Assembly: GCF_051020765.1 (NCBI RefSeq)
Contig: NW_027469107.1
Span: forward strand, 62,001 to 126,000
From: Lasioglossum baleicum
Taxonomy: Eukaryota; Arthropoda; Insecta; Hymenoptera; Halictidae
Direction of reading: 5' to 3'
Length of the DNA: 64,000 bases
Shown here piece by piece: positions 1 to 12,591 of this stretch. Each line of letters starts with the position of its first letter. Within the stretch, counting starts at the first letter, position 1. Under the pieces are notes generated by a model. That model did not search any database, was not told where the DNA came from, and was given only the letters and a program-made list of their open reading frames with translations. Position numbers and translations under genes: made by a program.

Positions 1-51
1 CTCGAAGTGGTGGCACTGCGATCCTCCCAATGCCAGTTATGAACACACAGT
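1..51 (-). repeat. Partial monomer M0 (end only)
   Basis: This is the last 51 bp of a monomer, starting inside the R1 zinc knuckle with the C2 to Phe variant (CTCGAAGTGG). It matches the end of M9, M12 and M14 (CCCAATGCC). Confidence 0.95.
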
Positions 52-1017
52 TTGAGGAAACGGCGGTATGCAGGTAATTTAACTTATGCTCATGCATTGC
101 TGCAACTTGTGCTGTATAATGTAGAATTTTTGTTACCGCGCCATCCGATTTTTATACATGTGCAAATACTCGTACACGCTGCATTGTATTTTTTCCGCAC
201 GCGACAATTAGGGGACAGAGGCGAGTTCCGGCTCGCGTCTGACCCCTCCCCCCGTCTCACCCCCCCTGGTCGACCCGCATAAAACTTAAAAATATGATAA
301 AATGAAAGATAAAATCAATAAATGAAAACGTGTATAGATACAATAGATAACATAAAAGTCAATAAATAAATAAATAATAATAAGTAAATAAATACAATAG
401 ACAAGACACAACAATCATAAGAAGGGGGGCAAAATAAAGGGGAATAAAAGATAAAGATAAAATTTATAATATAGAATATAAAATATATATAGAATAAAAA
501 GAACTATTATAAAATAAAAGGAGGGGGGTCGACCGGCAGGTCGCATCTTTGTTGAAAGGGGGGAGGGGATTATTGCTCCACCTCGCCCCCCGCGACCTGC
601 CCACCCCGGGGGCGCCTTAACGGCCAGCCCCCCTTGGCGGCGGTGGAAGTACTAAGTAGTCCCACCGCCGCCATTACGTCTGCGGCCCCTTACAGGGGGC
701 CGTCGGCCTCGTTGGGGTTGCCCCGCCGATGCTAACCACCTGGCGGTGAGGGGGTCGGCTTCCCTCTCCCTCTCCGCTGCCTCCTTCTGCGTTATCACAA
801 TCTCGCAGAAGGAGGCAAACGCTGCTCTTGACCTCTCGCTGCCGATCAAGTGGTCGACCACGACCGGCAGCGAGAGGTCCATCCCAATAACGCCCGTTAG
901 GTCTCTACGCGGCGCCGACCACGCTGGACATTCTTCCAGCGTATGCCGCGCAGAGTTCTGGGCCTCCTCGAAGTGGTGGCACTGCGATCCTCCCAGTGCC
1001 AGTTATGAACACACAGT
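52..1017 (-). repeat. Monomer M1 (966 bp)
   Basis: L arm. R1 tail 652-1002 with C2 to Phe. Its first part matches M10, M15, M20 and M25 (CTCACCCCCCCTGG before the A-rich block). Confidence 0.95.
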
Positions 1018-1985
1018 TTGAGGAAACGGCGGTATGCAGGTAATTTAACTTATGCTCATGCATTGCTGCAACTTGTGCTGTATAATGTAGAATTTTTGTT
1101 ACCGCGCCATCCGATTTTTATACATGTGCAAATACTCGTACACGCTGCATTGTATTTTTTCCGCACGCGACAATTAGGGGACAGAGGCGAGTTCCGGCTC
1201 GCGTCTGACCCCTCCCCCCGTCTCACCCCCCCCTGGTCGACCCGCATAAAACTTAAAAATATGATAAAATAAAAGATAAAATCAATAAATGAAAACGTGT
1301 ATAGATACAATAGATAAAATAAAAGTCAATAAATAAATAAATAATAATAAGTAAATAAATACAATAGACAAGACACAACAAACATAAGAAGGGGGGCAAA
1401 ATAAAGGGGAATAAAAGATAAAGATAAAATTTATAATATAGAATATAAAATATATATAGAATAAAAAGAACTATTATAAAATAAAAGGAGGGGGGTCGAC
1501 CGGCAGGTCGCATCTTTGTTGAAAGGGGGGGAGGGGATTATTGCTCCACCTCGCCCCCCGCGACCTGCCCACCCCGGGGGCGCCTTAACGGCCAGCCCCC
1601 CTTGGCGGCGGTGGAAGTACTAAGTAGTCCCACCGCCGCCATTACGTCTGCGGCCCCTTACAGGGGGCCGTCGGCCTCGTTGGGGTTGCCCCGCCGATGC
1701 TAACCACCTGGCGGTGAGGGGGTCGGCTTCCCTCTCCCTCTCCGCTTCCTCCTTCTGCGTTATCACAATCTCGCAGAAGGAGGCAAACGCTGCTCTTGAC
1801 CTCTCGCTGCCGATCAAGTGGTCGACCACGACCGGCAACGAGAGGTCCATCCCAATAACAACCCTTAGGTCTCTGCGCGGCGCCGACCACGCTGGTCATT
1901 CTTCCAGCGTATGCCGCGCAGAGTCCTGGGCCTCCTCGCAGTGGTGGCACTGCGATTCTCCCAGTGCCAGTAATGAACACACAGT
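1018..1985 (-). repeat. Monomer M2 (968 bp)
   Basis: L arm; first part resembles M13. R1 tail 1620-1982 is cut by TGA at 1896-1898; TTA variant upstream. Confidence 0.95.
1620..1982 (-). pseudogene. R1 ORF2 tail with nonsense at the last zinc Cys
   Basis: In M2 the plus strand reads GCTGGTCATT where others read GCTGGACATT. On the minus strand the Cys codon TGT of LEECPAW becomes TGA (1896-1898), which deletes the final zinc ligand and cuts the frame. The downstream part (DLSLP to the TAG stop) stays open from an internal ATG. Confidence 0.8.
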
Positions 1986-2948
1986 TTGAGGAAACGGCGG
2001 TATGCAGGTAATTTAACTTATGCGCATGCATTGCTGCAACATGTGCTGTATAATGTAGAATTTTTGTTACCGCGCCATCCGATTTTTATACATGTGCAAA
2101 TACTCGTACACGCTGCATTGTATTTTTTCCGCACGCGACAAGGAGGGGACAGAGGCGAGATCCGGGTCGCGTCTGTCCCCTCCCCTCGTCCCACCCCCCT
2201 GATCGACCCGCATAAAACTTAAAAATATGATAAAATAAAAGATAAAATCAATAAATGAAAACGTGTATAGATACAATAGATAAAATAAAAGTCAATAAAT
2301 AAATAAATAATAATAAGTAAATAAATACAATGGACAAGACACAACAAACATAAGAAGGGGGGCAAAATAAAGGGGAATAAGAGATAAAGATAAAATTTAT
2401 AATATAGAATATAAAATATATATAGAATAAAATGATCTATTATAAAATAACAGGAGAGGGGTTGACCGACAGGTCGCATCTTTGTAGAGGGGGGAGGGGA
2501 TTATTGCTCCACCTCGTTCCCCGCGACCTGCCCACCCCGGGGGCGCCTTAACGGCCGGCTCCCCTTGGCGGCGGTGGAAGTACTAAGTAGTCCCACCGCC
2601 GCCATTACGTCTGCGGCCCCTTACAGGGGGCCGTCGGCCTCGTCGGGGTCGCCCCGCCGATGCTAACCTCCTGGCGGTGAGGGGGTCGGCTTCCCTCTCC
2701 CTCTCCGCTGCCTCCTTCTGCGTTATCACAATCTCGCAGAAGGAGGCAAACGCTGCTCTTGACCTCTCGCTGCCGATCAAGTGGTCGACCACGACCGGCA
2801 ACGAGAGGTCCATCCCAATAACACCCCTTAGGTCTCTGCGCGGCGCCGACCACGCTGGACATTCTTCCAGCGTATGCCGCGCAGAGTCCTGGGCCTCCTC
2901 GCAGTGGTGGCACTGCGATTCTCCCAGTGCCAGTAATGAACACACAGT
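1986..2948 (-). repeat. Monomer M3 (963 bp)
   Basis: G arm with a private GATCCGGGTCG loop region, and GATCGACC in place of GGTCGACC. R1 tail 2583-2945 is complete with CHHC. Confidence 0.95.
2583..2945 (-). pseudogene. R1-clade LINE ORF2 C-terminal fragment, intact zinc knuckle (120 aa)
   Basis: With the M20 copy, one of the two longest undisturbed remnants. It has all four zinc ligands (Cys12, Cys15, His24, Cys29), the CPAW motif and the QKEAAEREREADP tail. Upstream, the TTA codon (plus-strand TAA in AGTAATGA) replaces the TAA stop seen in most monomers, so the frame stays open a little further, but it still lacks any RT residues. No functional product is inferred. Confidence 0.83.
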
Positions 2949-3915
2949 TTGAGGAAACGGCGGTATGCAGGTAATTTAACTTATGCGCATGCATTGCTGC
3001 AACATGTGCTGTATAATGTAGAATTTTTGTTACCGCGCCATCCGATTTTTATACATGTGCAAATACTCGTACACGCTGCATTGTATTTTTTCCGCACGCG
3101 ACAATTAGGGGACAGAGGCGAGTACCGGCTCGCGTCTGACCCCTCCCCCCGTCCCACCCCCCTGGTCGACCCGCATAAAACTTAAAAATATGATAAAATA
3201 AAAGATAAAATCAATAAATGAAAACGGGTATAGATACAATAGATAAAATAAAAGTCAATAAACAAATAAATAATAATAAGTAAATAAATACAATAGACAA
3301 GACACAACAAACATAAGAAGGGGGGCAAAATAAAGGGGAATAAAAGATAAAGATAAAATTTATAATATAGAATATAATATATATATATAGAATAAAAAGA
3401 ACTATTATAAAATAAAAGGAGGGGGGTCGACCGGCAGGTCGCATCTTTGTTGAAAGGGGGGAGGGGATTATTGCTCCACCTCGCCCACCGCGACCTGCCC
3501 ACCCCGGGGGCGCCTTAACGGCCAGCCCCCCTTGGCGGCGGTGGAAGTACTAAGTAGTCCCACCGCCGCCATTACGTCTGCGGCCCCTTACAGGGGGCCG
3601 TCGGCCTCGTCGGGGTTGCCCCGCCGATGCTAACCACCTGGCGGTGAGGGGGTCGGCTTCCCTCTCCCTCTCCGCTGCCTCCTTCTGCGTTATCACAATC
3701 TCGCAGAAGGAGGCAAACGCTGCTCTTGACCTCTCGCTGCCGATCAAGTGGTCGACCACGACCGGCAACGAGACGTCCATCCCAATAACGCCCCTCAGGT
3801 CTCTGCGCGGCGCCGACCACGCTGGACATTCTTCCAGCGTATGCCGCGCAGAGTTCTGGGCCTCCTCGAAGTGGTGGCACTGCGATCCTCCCAGTGCCAG
3901 TTATGAACACACAGT
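2949..3915 (-). repeat. Monomer M4 (967 bp)
   Basis: L arm with GTACCGG loop, as in M21. Extended TATATATATATAG core in the A-rich block. R1 tail 3550-3900, C2 to Phe. Confidence 0.95.
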
Positions 3916-4074
3916 TTGAGGAAACGGCGGTATGCAGGTAATTTAACTTATGCTCATGCATTGCTGCAACTTGTGCTGTATAATGTAGAATTTTTGTTAC
4001 CGCGCCATCCGATTTTTATACATGTGCAAATATTCGTACACGCTGCATTGTATTTTTTCCGCACGCGACAATTA

Positions 4075-4110
4075 GGGGACAGAGGCGAGTTCCGGCTCGC
4101 CTCTGTCCCC
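4075..4110. repeat. Perfect 15-bp inverted repeat copy of the monomer hairpin
   Basis: In M5 the arms GGGGACAGAGGCGAG (4075-4089) and CTCGCCTCTGTCCCC (4096-4110) are exact reverse complements around TTCCGG. An L-arm left side here is combined with a CTCGCCTCTGT right side. Confidence 0.88.
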
Positions 4111-4129
4111 TCCCCCCGTCCCACCCCCC
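4107..4129 (-). other. G-quadruplex motif on the minus strand
   Basis: The plus strand is C4-T-C6-GT-C3-A-C6. The minus strand is therefore G6-T-G3-AC-G6-A-G4: four G-runs with loops of 1, 2 and 1 nt, a textbook quadruplex pattern. It abuts the hairpin and recurs in most monomers; L-arm copies with CGTCTCACC have a longer TGAGAC loop and rely on splitting the G7 run. Formation in vivo is inference. Confidence 0.7.
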
Positions 4130-4879
4130 TGGTCGACCCGCATAAAACTTAAAAATATGATAAAATAAAAGATAAAATCAATAAATGAAAACGTGTATAG
4201 ATAAAATAGATAACATAAAAGTCAATAAATAAATAAATAATAATAAGTAAATAAATACAATAGACAAGACACAACAATCATAAGAAGGGGGGCAAAATAA
4301 AGGGGAATAAGAGATAAGGATAAAATTTATAATATAGAATATAAAATATATATAGAGTAAAATGAACTATTATAAAATAAAAGGAGAGGGGTTGACCGAC
4401 AGGTCGCATCTTTGTAGAGGGGGGGAGGGGATTATTGCTCCACCTCGCCCCCCGCGACCTGCCCACCCCGGGGGCGCCTTAACGGCCGGCTCCCCTTGGC
4501 GGCGGTGGAAGTACTAAGTAGTCCCACCGCTGCCATTACGTCTGCGGCCCCTTACAGGGGGCCGTCGGCCTCGTCGGGGTTGCCCCGCCGATGCTAACCT
4601 CCTGGCGGTGAGGGGGTCGGCTTCCCTCTCCCTCTCCGCCGCCTCCTTCTGCGTTATCACAATCTCGCAGAAGGAGGCAAACGCTGCTCTTGACCTCTCG
4701 CTGCCGATCATATGGTCGACCACGACCGGCAACGAGAGGTCCATCCCAATAACACCCGTTAGGTCTCTGCGCGGCGCAGACCACGCTAGACATTCTTCCA
4801 GCGTATGCCGCGCAGAGTCCTGGGCCTCCTCGCAGTGGTGGCACTGCGATCCTCCCAGTGCCAGTTATGAACACACAGT

Positions 4880-5842
4880 TTGAGGAAACGGCGGTTTGCA
4901 GGTAATTTAACTTATGCGCATGCATTGCTGCAACTTGTGCTGTATAATGTAGAATTTTTGTTACCTCGCCATCCGAGTTTTATACATGTGCAAATACTCG
5001 TACACGCTGCATTGTATTTTTTCCGCACGCGACAAGGAGGGGACAGAGGCGAGTTCCGGCTCGCGTCTGTGCCCTCCCCCCGTCCCACCCCCCCTGGTCG
5101 AACCGCATAGAACTTAAAAATATGATAAAATAAAAGATAAAATCAATAAATCAAAACGTGTATAGATACAATAGATAAAATAAAAGTCAATAAATAAATA
5201 AATAATAATAAGTAAATAAATACAATGGACAAGACACAACAAACATAAGAAGAGGGGCAAAATAAAGGGGAATAAGAGGTAAAGATAAAATTTATAATAT
5301 AGAATATAAAATATATATAGAACAAAATGAACTATTATAAAATAAAAGGAGAGGGGTTGACCGGCAGGTCGCATCTTTGTAGGGGGGGAGGGGATTATTG
5401 CTCCACCTCGCCCCCCGTGACCTGCCCACCCTTTGGGCGCCTTAACGGCCGGCTCCCTTTGGCGGCGGTCGAAGTACTAAGTAGTCCCACCGCTGCCATT
5501 ACGTCTGCGGCCCCTTACAGGGGGCCGTCGGCCTCGTCGGGGTTGCCCCGCCGATGCTAACCTCCTGGCGGTGAGGGGGTCGGCTTCCCTCTCCCTCTCC
5601 GCCGCCTCCTTCTGCGTTATCACAATCTCGCAGAAGGAGGCAAACGCTGCTCTTGACCTCTCGCTGCCGATCATATGGTCGACCACGACCGGCAACGAGA
5701 GGTCCATCCCAATAACACCCGTTAGGTCTCTGCGCGGCGCAGACCACGCTAGACATTCTTCCAGCGTATGCCGCGCAGAGTCCTGGGCCTCCTCGCAGTG
5801 GTGGCACTGCGATCCTCCCAGTGCCGGTTATGAACACACAGT
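4880..5842 (-). repeat. Monomer M6 (963 bp)
   Basis: G arm; GCGGTTTGCAGG and CCGAGTTTTATAC variants. R1 tail 5477-5827, CHHC. Near-identical to M7. Confidence 0.95.
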
Positions 5843-6807
5843 TTGAGGAAACGGCGGTTTGCAGGTAATTTAACTTATGCGCATGCATTGCTGCAACTTG
5901 TGCTGTATAATGTAGAATTTTTGTTACCTCGCCATCCGAGTTTTATACATGTGCAAATACTCGTACACGCTGCATTGTATTTTTTCCGCACGCGACAAGG
6001 AGGGGACAGAGGCGAGTTCCGGCTCGCGTCTGTGCCCTCCCCCCGTCCCACCCCCCCTGGACGAACCGCATAGAACTTAAAAATATGATAAAATAAAAGA
6101 TAAAATCAATAAATCAAAACGTGTATAGATACAATAGATAAAATAAATGTCAATAAATAAATAAATAATAATAAGTAAATAAATACAATGGACAAGACAC
6201 AACAAACATAAGAAGAGGGGCAAAATAAAGGGGAATAAGAGGTAAAGATAAAATTTATAATATAGAATATAAAATATATATAGAATAAAATGAACTATTA
6301 TAAAATAAAAGGAGAGGGGTTGACCGACAGGTCGCATCTTTGTAGAGGGGGGGAGGGGATTATTGCTCCATCTCGCCCCCCGTGACCTGCCCACCCCGGG
6401 GGCGCCTTAACGGCCGGCTCCCCTTGGCGGCGGTGGAAGTACTAAGTAGTCCCACCGCTGCCATTACGTCTGCGGCCCCTTACAGGGGGCCGTCGGCCTC
6501 GTCGGGGTTGCCCCGCCGATGCTAACCTCCTGGCGGTGAGGGGGTCGGCTTCCCTCTCCCTCTCCGCCGCCTCCTTCTGCGTTATCACAATCTCGCAGAA
6601 GGAGGCAAACGCTGCTCTTGACCTCTCGCTGCCGATCATATGGTCGACCACGACCGGCAACGAGAGGTCCATCCCAATAACACCCGTTAGGTCTCTGCGC
6701 GGCGCAGACCACGCTAGACATTCTTCCAGCGTATGCCGCGCAGAGTCCTGGGCCTCCTCGCAGTGGTGGCACTGCGATCCTCCCAGTGCCAGTTATGAAC
6801 ACACAGT
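5843..6807 (-). repeat. Monomer M7 (965 bp)
   Basis: G arm; tandem near-duplicate of M6. R1 tail 6442-6792, CHHC. Confidence 0.95.
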
Positions 6808-7768
6808 TTGAGGAAACGGCGGTTTGCAGGTAATTTAACTTATGCGCATGCATTGCTGCAACTTGTGCTGTATAATGTAGAATTTTTGTTACCTCGCCAT
6901 CCGAGTTTTATACATGTGCAAATACTCGTACACGCTGCATTGTATTTTTTCCGCACGCGACAAGGAGGGGACAGAAGCGAGTTCCGGCTCGCGTCTGTCC
7001 CCTCCCCCCGTCCCACCCTCCTGGTCGACCCGCATAAAACTTAAAAATATGATAGAATAAAAGATAAAATCAGTAAATGAAAACGTGTATAGATACAATA
7101 GATAAAATAAAAGTCAATAAATAAATAAATAATAATAAGTAAATAAATACAATGGACAAAACACAACAAACATAAGAAGGGGGGCAAAATAAAGGGGAAT
7201 AAGAGATAAGGATAAAATTTATAATATAGAATATAAAATATATATAGAATAAAATGAACTATTATAAAATAAAAGGAGGGGGGTCGACCGGCAGGTCGCA
7301 TCTTTGTAGGGGGGAGGGGATTATTGCTCCACCTCGCCCCCCGCGACCTGCCCACCCTTTGGGCGCCTTAACGGCCGGCTCCCCTTGGCGGCGGTGGAAG
7401 TACTAAGTAGTCCCACCGCCGCCATTACGTCTGCGGCCCCTTACAGGGGGCCGTCGGCCTCGTCGGGGTTGCCCCGCCGATGCTAACCTCCTGGCGTTGA
7501 GGGGGTCGGCTTCCCTCTCCCTCTCCGCTGCCTCCTTCTGCGTTATCACAATCTCGCAGAAGGAGGCAAACGCTGCTCTTGACCTCTCGCTGCCGATCAT
7601 GGGGTCGACCACGACCGGCAACGAGAGGTCCATGCCAATAACGCCCGTTAGGTCTCTGCGCGGCGCAGACCACGCTAGACATTCTTCCAGCGTATGCCGC
7701 GCAGAGTCCTGGGCCTCCTCGCAGTGATGGCACTGCGATCCTCCCAGTGCCAGTTATGAACACACAGT
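6808..7768 (-). repeat. Monomer M8 (961 bp)
   Basis: G arm with a private ACAGAAGCGAG change in the hairpin. R1 tail 7403-7753, ATCATGGGG sub-type; silent CAC to CAT in the knuckle. Confidence 0.95.
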
Positions 7769-8733
7769 TTGAGGAAACGGCGGTATGCAGGTAATTTAAC
7801 TTATGCGCATGCATTGCTGCAACTTGTGCTTTATAATTTAGAATTTTTGTTACCGCGCCATCCGATTTTTATACATGTGCAAATACTCGTACACGCTGCA
7901 TTGTATTTTTTCCGCGCGCGACAAGGAGGGGACAGAGGCGAGTTCCGGCTCGCGTCTGTCACCTCCCCCCGTCCCACCCCCCTGGTCGTCCCGCATAAAA
8001 CTTAAAAATATGATAAAATAAAAGATAAAATCAATAAATGAAAACGTGTATAGATAAAATAGATAACATAAAAGTCAATAAATAAATAAATAATAATAAG
8101 TAAATAAATACAATAGACAAGACACAACAAACATAAGAAGGGGGGCAAAATAAAGGGGAATAAAAGATAAAGATAAAATTTATAATATAGAATATAAAAT
8201 ATATATAGAATAAAAAGAACTATTATAAAATAAAAGGAGGGGGGTCGACCGGCAGGTCGCATCTTTGTTGAAAGGGTGGAGGGGATTATTGCTCCACCTC
8301 GCCCCCCGCGACCTGCCCACCCCGGGGATGCCTTAACGGCCAGCCCCCCTTGGCGGCGGTGGAAGTACTAAGTAGTCCCACCGCCGCCATTACGTCTGCG
8401 GCCCCTTACAGGGGGCCGTCGGCCTCGTTGGGGTTGCCCCGCCGATGCTAACCACCTGGCGGTGGGGGGGTCGGCTTCCCTCTCCCTCTCCGCTGCCTCC
8501 TTCTGCGTTATCACAATCTCGCAGAAGGAGGCAAACGCTCCTCTTGACCTCTCGCTGCCTATCAAGTGGTCGACCACGACCGGCAACGAGAGGTCCATCC
8601 CAATAACGCCCCTTAGGTCTCTGCGCGGCGCCGACCACGCTGGACATTCTTCCAGCGTATGCCGCGCAGAGTTCTGGGCCTCCTCGAAGTGGTGGCACTG
8701 CGATCCTCCCAATGCCAGTTATGAACACACAGT
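7769..8733 (-). repeat. Monomer M9 (965 bp), N type
   Basis: G arm after CCGCGCGCGACAAGG. R1 tail 8368-8718, C2 to Phe, sister of M12 and M14. Confidence 0.95.
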
Positions 8734-9698
8734 TTGAGGAAACGGCGGTATGCAGGTAATTTAACTTATGCTCATGCATTGCTGCAACTTGTGCTGTATA
8801 ATGTAGAATTTTTGTTACCGCGCCATCCGATTTTTATACATGTGCAAATACTCGTACACGCTGCATTGTATTTTTTCCGCACGCGACAATTAGGGGACAG
8901 AGGCGAGTTCCGGCTCGCGTCTGACCCCTCCCCCCGTCTCACCCCCCCTGGTCGACCCGCATAAAACTTAAAAATATGATAAAATGAAAGATAAAATCAA
9001 TAAATGAAAACGTGTATAGATACAATAGATAACATAAAAGTCAATAAATAAATAAATAATAATAAGTAAATAAATACAATAGACAAGACACAACAATCAT
9101 AAGAAGGGGGGCAAAATAAAGGGGAATAAAAGATAAAGATAAAATTTATAATATAGAATATAAATTATATATATAATAAAAAGAACTATTATAAAATAAA
9201 AGGAGAGGGGTTGACCGACAGGTCGCATCTTTGTAGAGGGGGGGAGGGGATTATTGCTCCACATCGCCCCCCGCGACCTGACCACCCCGGGGGCGCCTTA
9301 ACGGCCGGCTCCCCTTGGCGGCGGTGGAAGTACTAAGTAGTCCCACCGCCGCCATTACGTCTGCGGCCCCTTACAGGGGGCCGTCGGCCTCGTCGGGGTT
9401 GCCCCGCCGATGCTAACCTCCTGGCGGTGAGGGGGTCGGCTTCCCTCTCCCTCTCCGCCGCCTCCTTCTGCGTCATCACAATCTCGCAGAAGGAGGCAAA
9501 CGCTGCTCTTGACCTCTCGCTGCCGATCATGTGGTCGACCACGACCGGCAACGAGAGGTCCATCCCAATAACGCCCGTTAGGTCTCTGCGCGGCGCAGAC
9601 CACGCTAGACATTCTTCCAGCGTATGCCGCGCAGAGTCCTGGGCCTCCTCGCAGTGGTGGCACTGCGATCCTCCCAGTGCCAGTTATGAACACACAGT
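8734..9698 (-). repeat. Monomer M10 (965 bp), O type
   Basis: L arm. R1 tail 9333-9683, CHHC. Sister of M13 and M15. Confidence 0.95.
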
Positions 9699-10660
9699 TT
9701 GAGGAAACGGCGGTATGCAGGTAATTTAACTAATGCGCATGCATTGCTGCAACTTGTGCTGTATAATTTAGAATTTTTGTTACCGCGCCATCCGATTTTT
9801 ATACATGTGCAAATACTCGTACACGCTGCATTGTATTTTTTCCGCGCGCGACAAGGAGGGGACAGAGGCGAGTTCCGGCTCGCGTCTGTCCCCTCCCCCC
9901 GTCCCACCCCCCTGGTCGACCCGCATAAAACTTAAAAATATGATAAAATAAAAGATAAAATCAATAAATGAAAACGTGTATAGATAAAATAGATAACATA
10001 AAAGTCAATAAATAAATAAATAATAATAAGTAAATAAATACAATAGACAAGACACAACAATCATAAGAAGGGGGGCAAAATAAAGGGGAATAAGAGATAA
10101 GGATAAAATTTATAATATAGAATATAAAATATATATAGAGTAAAATGAACTATTATAAAATAAAAGGAGGGGGGTCGACCGGCGGGTCGCATCTTTGTAG
10201 GGGGGGAGGGGATTATTGCTCCACCTCGCCCCCCGCGACCTGCCCACCCTTTGGGCGCCTTAACGGCCGGCTCCCCTTAGCGGCGGTCGAAGTACTAAGT
10301 AGTCCCACCGCCGCCATTACGTCTGCGGCCCCTTACAGGGGGCCGTCGGCCTCGTCGGGGTTGCCCCGCCGATGCTAACCTCCTGGCGGTGAGGGGGTCG
10401 GCTTCTCTCTCCCTCTCCGCCGCCTCCTTCTGCGTTATCACAATCTCGCAGAAGGAGGCAAACGCTGCTCTTGACCTCTCGCTGCCGATCATGTGGTCGA
10501 CCACGACCGGCAACGAGAGGTCCATCCCAATAACGCCCGTTAGGTCTCTGCGCGGCGCAGACCACGCTAGACATTCTTCCACCGTATGCCGCGCAGAGTC
10601 CTGGGCCTCCTCGCAGTGATGGCACTGCGATCCTCCCAGTGCCAGTTATGAACACACAGT
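9699..10660 (-). repeat. Monomer M11 (962 bp), P type
   Basis: G arm, TTTAACTAATGCG variant. R1 tail 10295-10645, CHHC. First part near-identical to M16, 4823 bp downstream. Confidence 0.95.
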
Positions 10661-11625
10661 TTGAGGAAACGGCGGTATGCAGGTAATTTAACTTATGCGC
10701 ATGCATTGCTGCAACTTGTGCTGTATAATTTAGAATTTTTGTTACCGCGCCATCCGATTTTTATACATGTGCAAATACTCGTACACGCTGCATAGTATTT
10801 TTTCCGCGCGCGACAAGGAGGGGACAGAGGCGAGTTCCGGCTCGCGTCTGTCACCTCCCCCCGTCCCACCCCCCTGGTCGACCCGCATAAAACTTAAAAA
10901 TATGATAAAATAAAAGATAAAATCAATAAATGAAAACGTGTATAGATAAAATAGATAACATAAAAGTCAATAAATAAATAAATAATAATAAGTAAATAAA
11001 TACAATAGACAAGACACAACAAACATAAGACGGGGGGCAAAATAAAGGGGAATAAAAGATAAAGATAAAATTTATAATATAGAATATAAAATATATATAG
11101 AATAAAAAGAACTATTATAAAATAAAAGGAGGGGGGTCGACCGGCAGGTCGCATCTTTGTTGAAAGGGTGGAGGGGATTATTGCTCCACCTCGCCCCCCG
11201 CGACCTGCCCACCCCGGGGATGCCTTAACGGCCAGCCCCCCTTGGCGGCGGTGGAAGTACTAAGTAGTCCCACCGCCGCCATTACGTCTGCGGCCCCTTA
11301 CAGGGGGCCGTCGGCCTCGTTGGGGTTGCCCCGCCGATGCTAACCACCTGGCGTTGAGGGGGTCGGCTTCCCTCTCCCTCTCCGCTGCCTCCTTCTGCGT
11401 TATCACAATCTCGCAGAAGGAGGCAAAAGCTCCTCTTGACCTCTCGCTGCCTATCAAGTGGTCGACCACGACCGGCAACGAGAGGTCCATCCCAATAACG
11501 CCCCTTAGGTCTCTGCGCGGCGCCGACCACGCTGGACATTCTTCCAGCGTATGCCGCGCAGAGTTCTGGGCCTCCTCGAAGTGGTGGCACTGCGATCCTC
11601 CCAATGCCAGTTATGAACACACAGT
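10661..11625 (-). repeat. Monomer M12 (965 bp), N type
   Basis: G arm, GCATAGTATT variant shared only with M14. R1 tail 11260-11610, C2 to Phe. Confidence 0.95.
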
Positions 11626-12591
11626 TTGAGGAAACGGCGGTATGCAGGTAATTTAACTTATGCTCATGCATTGCTGCAACTTGTGCTGTATAATGTAGAA
11701 TTTTTGTTACCGCGCCATCCGATTTTTATACATGTGCAAATACACGTACACGCTGCATTGTATTTTTTCCGCACGCGACAATTAGGGGACAGAGGCGAGT
11801 TCCGGCTCGCGTCTGACCCCTCCCCCCGTCTCACCCCCCCCTGGTCGACCCGCATAAAACTTAAAAATATGATAAAATAAAAGATAAAATCAATAAATGA
11901 AAACGTGTATAGATACAATAGATAACATAAAAGTCAATAAATAAATAAATAATAATAAGTAAATAAATACAATAGACAAGACACAACAATCATAAGAAGG
12001 GGGGCAAAATAAAGGGGAATAAAAGATAAAGATAAAATTTATAATATAGAATATAAAATATATATAGAATAAAAAGAACTATTATAAAATAAAAGGAGAG
12101 GGGTTGACCGACAGGTCGCATCTTTGTAGAGGGGGGGAGGGGATTATTGCTCCACCTCGCCCCCCGCGACCTGACCACCCCGGGGGCGCCTTAACGGCCG
12201 GCTCCCCTTGGCGGCGGTGGAAGTACTAAGTAGTCCCACCGCCGCCATTACGTCTGCGGCCCCTTACAGGGGGCCGTCGGCCTCGTCGGGGTTGCCCCGC
12301 CGATGCTAACCTCCTGGCGGTGAGGGGGTCAGCTTCCCTCTCCCTCTCCGCCGCCTCCTTCTGCGTCATCACAATCTCGCAGAAGGAGGCAAACGCTGCT
12401 CTTGACCTCTCGCTGCCGATCATGTGGTCGACCACGACCGGCAACGAGAGGTCCATCCCAATAACGCCCGTTAGGTCTCTGCGCGGCGCAGACCACGCTA
12501 GACATTCTTCCAGCGTATGCCGCGCAGAGTCCTGGGCCTCCTCGCAGTGATGGCACTGCGATCCTCCCAGTGCCAGTTATGAACACACAGT
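11626..12591 (-). repeat. Monomer M13 (966 bp), O type
   Basis: L arm, private TACACGTACACG change. R1 tail 12226-12576, CHHC. Confidence 0.95.

Larger units (their letters stand above)
3916..4879 (-). repeat. Monomer M5 (964 bp)
   Basis: L left arm with a perfect hairpin at 4075-4110. R1 tail 4514-4864, CHHC, of the ATCATATGG sub-type shared with M6 and M7. The monomer switches from L-like to G-like markers within its A-rich block. Confidence 0.95.
4514..6880 (-). repeat. Locally homogenised monomer tandem (M5 tail-M6-M7)
   Basis: The R1 tails at 4514, 5477 and 6442 encode the same 76 residues from the internal ATG, and the first parts of M6, M7 and M8 share GCGGTTTGCAGG and CCGAGTTTTATAC. 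The period is a single monomer (963-965 bp), unlike the multi-monomer periods further right. Confidence 0.8.

Noticed and set aside
1018..1272. Plus-strand frame starting at the anchor (RKRRYAGNLT...)
   Set aside because: It needs a TTG start, ends at different places in different monomers and holds no known domain. It crosses the hairpin and C-runs.
2677..2952. Plus-strand 91-codon frame (RGSASLSLSAASFCVITISQ...)
   Set aside because: It is antisense to the R1 tail. Changes that are silent in the R1 frame (GCAGTGATGG) stop this one, so it is a shadow.
2605..2994. A 129-codon minus-strand frame (VFITGTGRIAVPP...) present in many monomers
   Set aside because: It overlaps the R1 tail in another frame, is closed upstream by a stop in all TTTAACTAATG monomers, and resembles no family I know.
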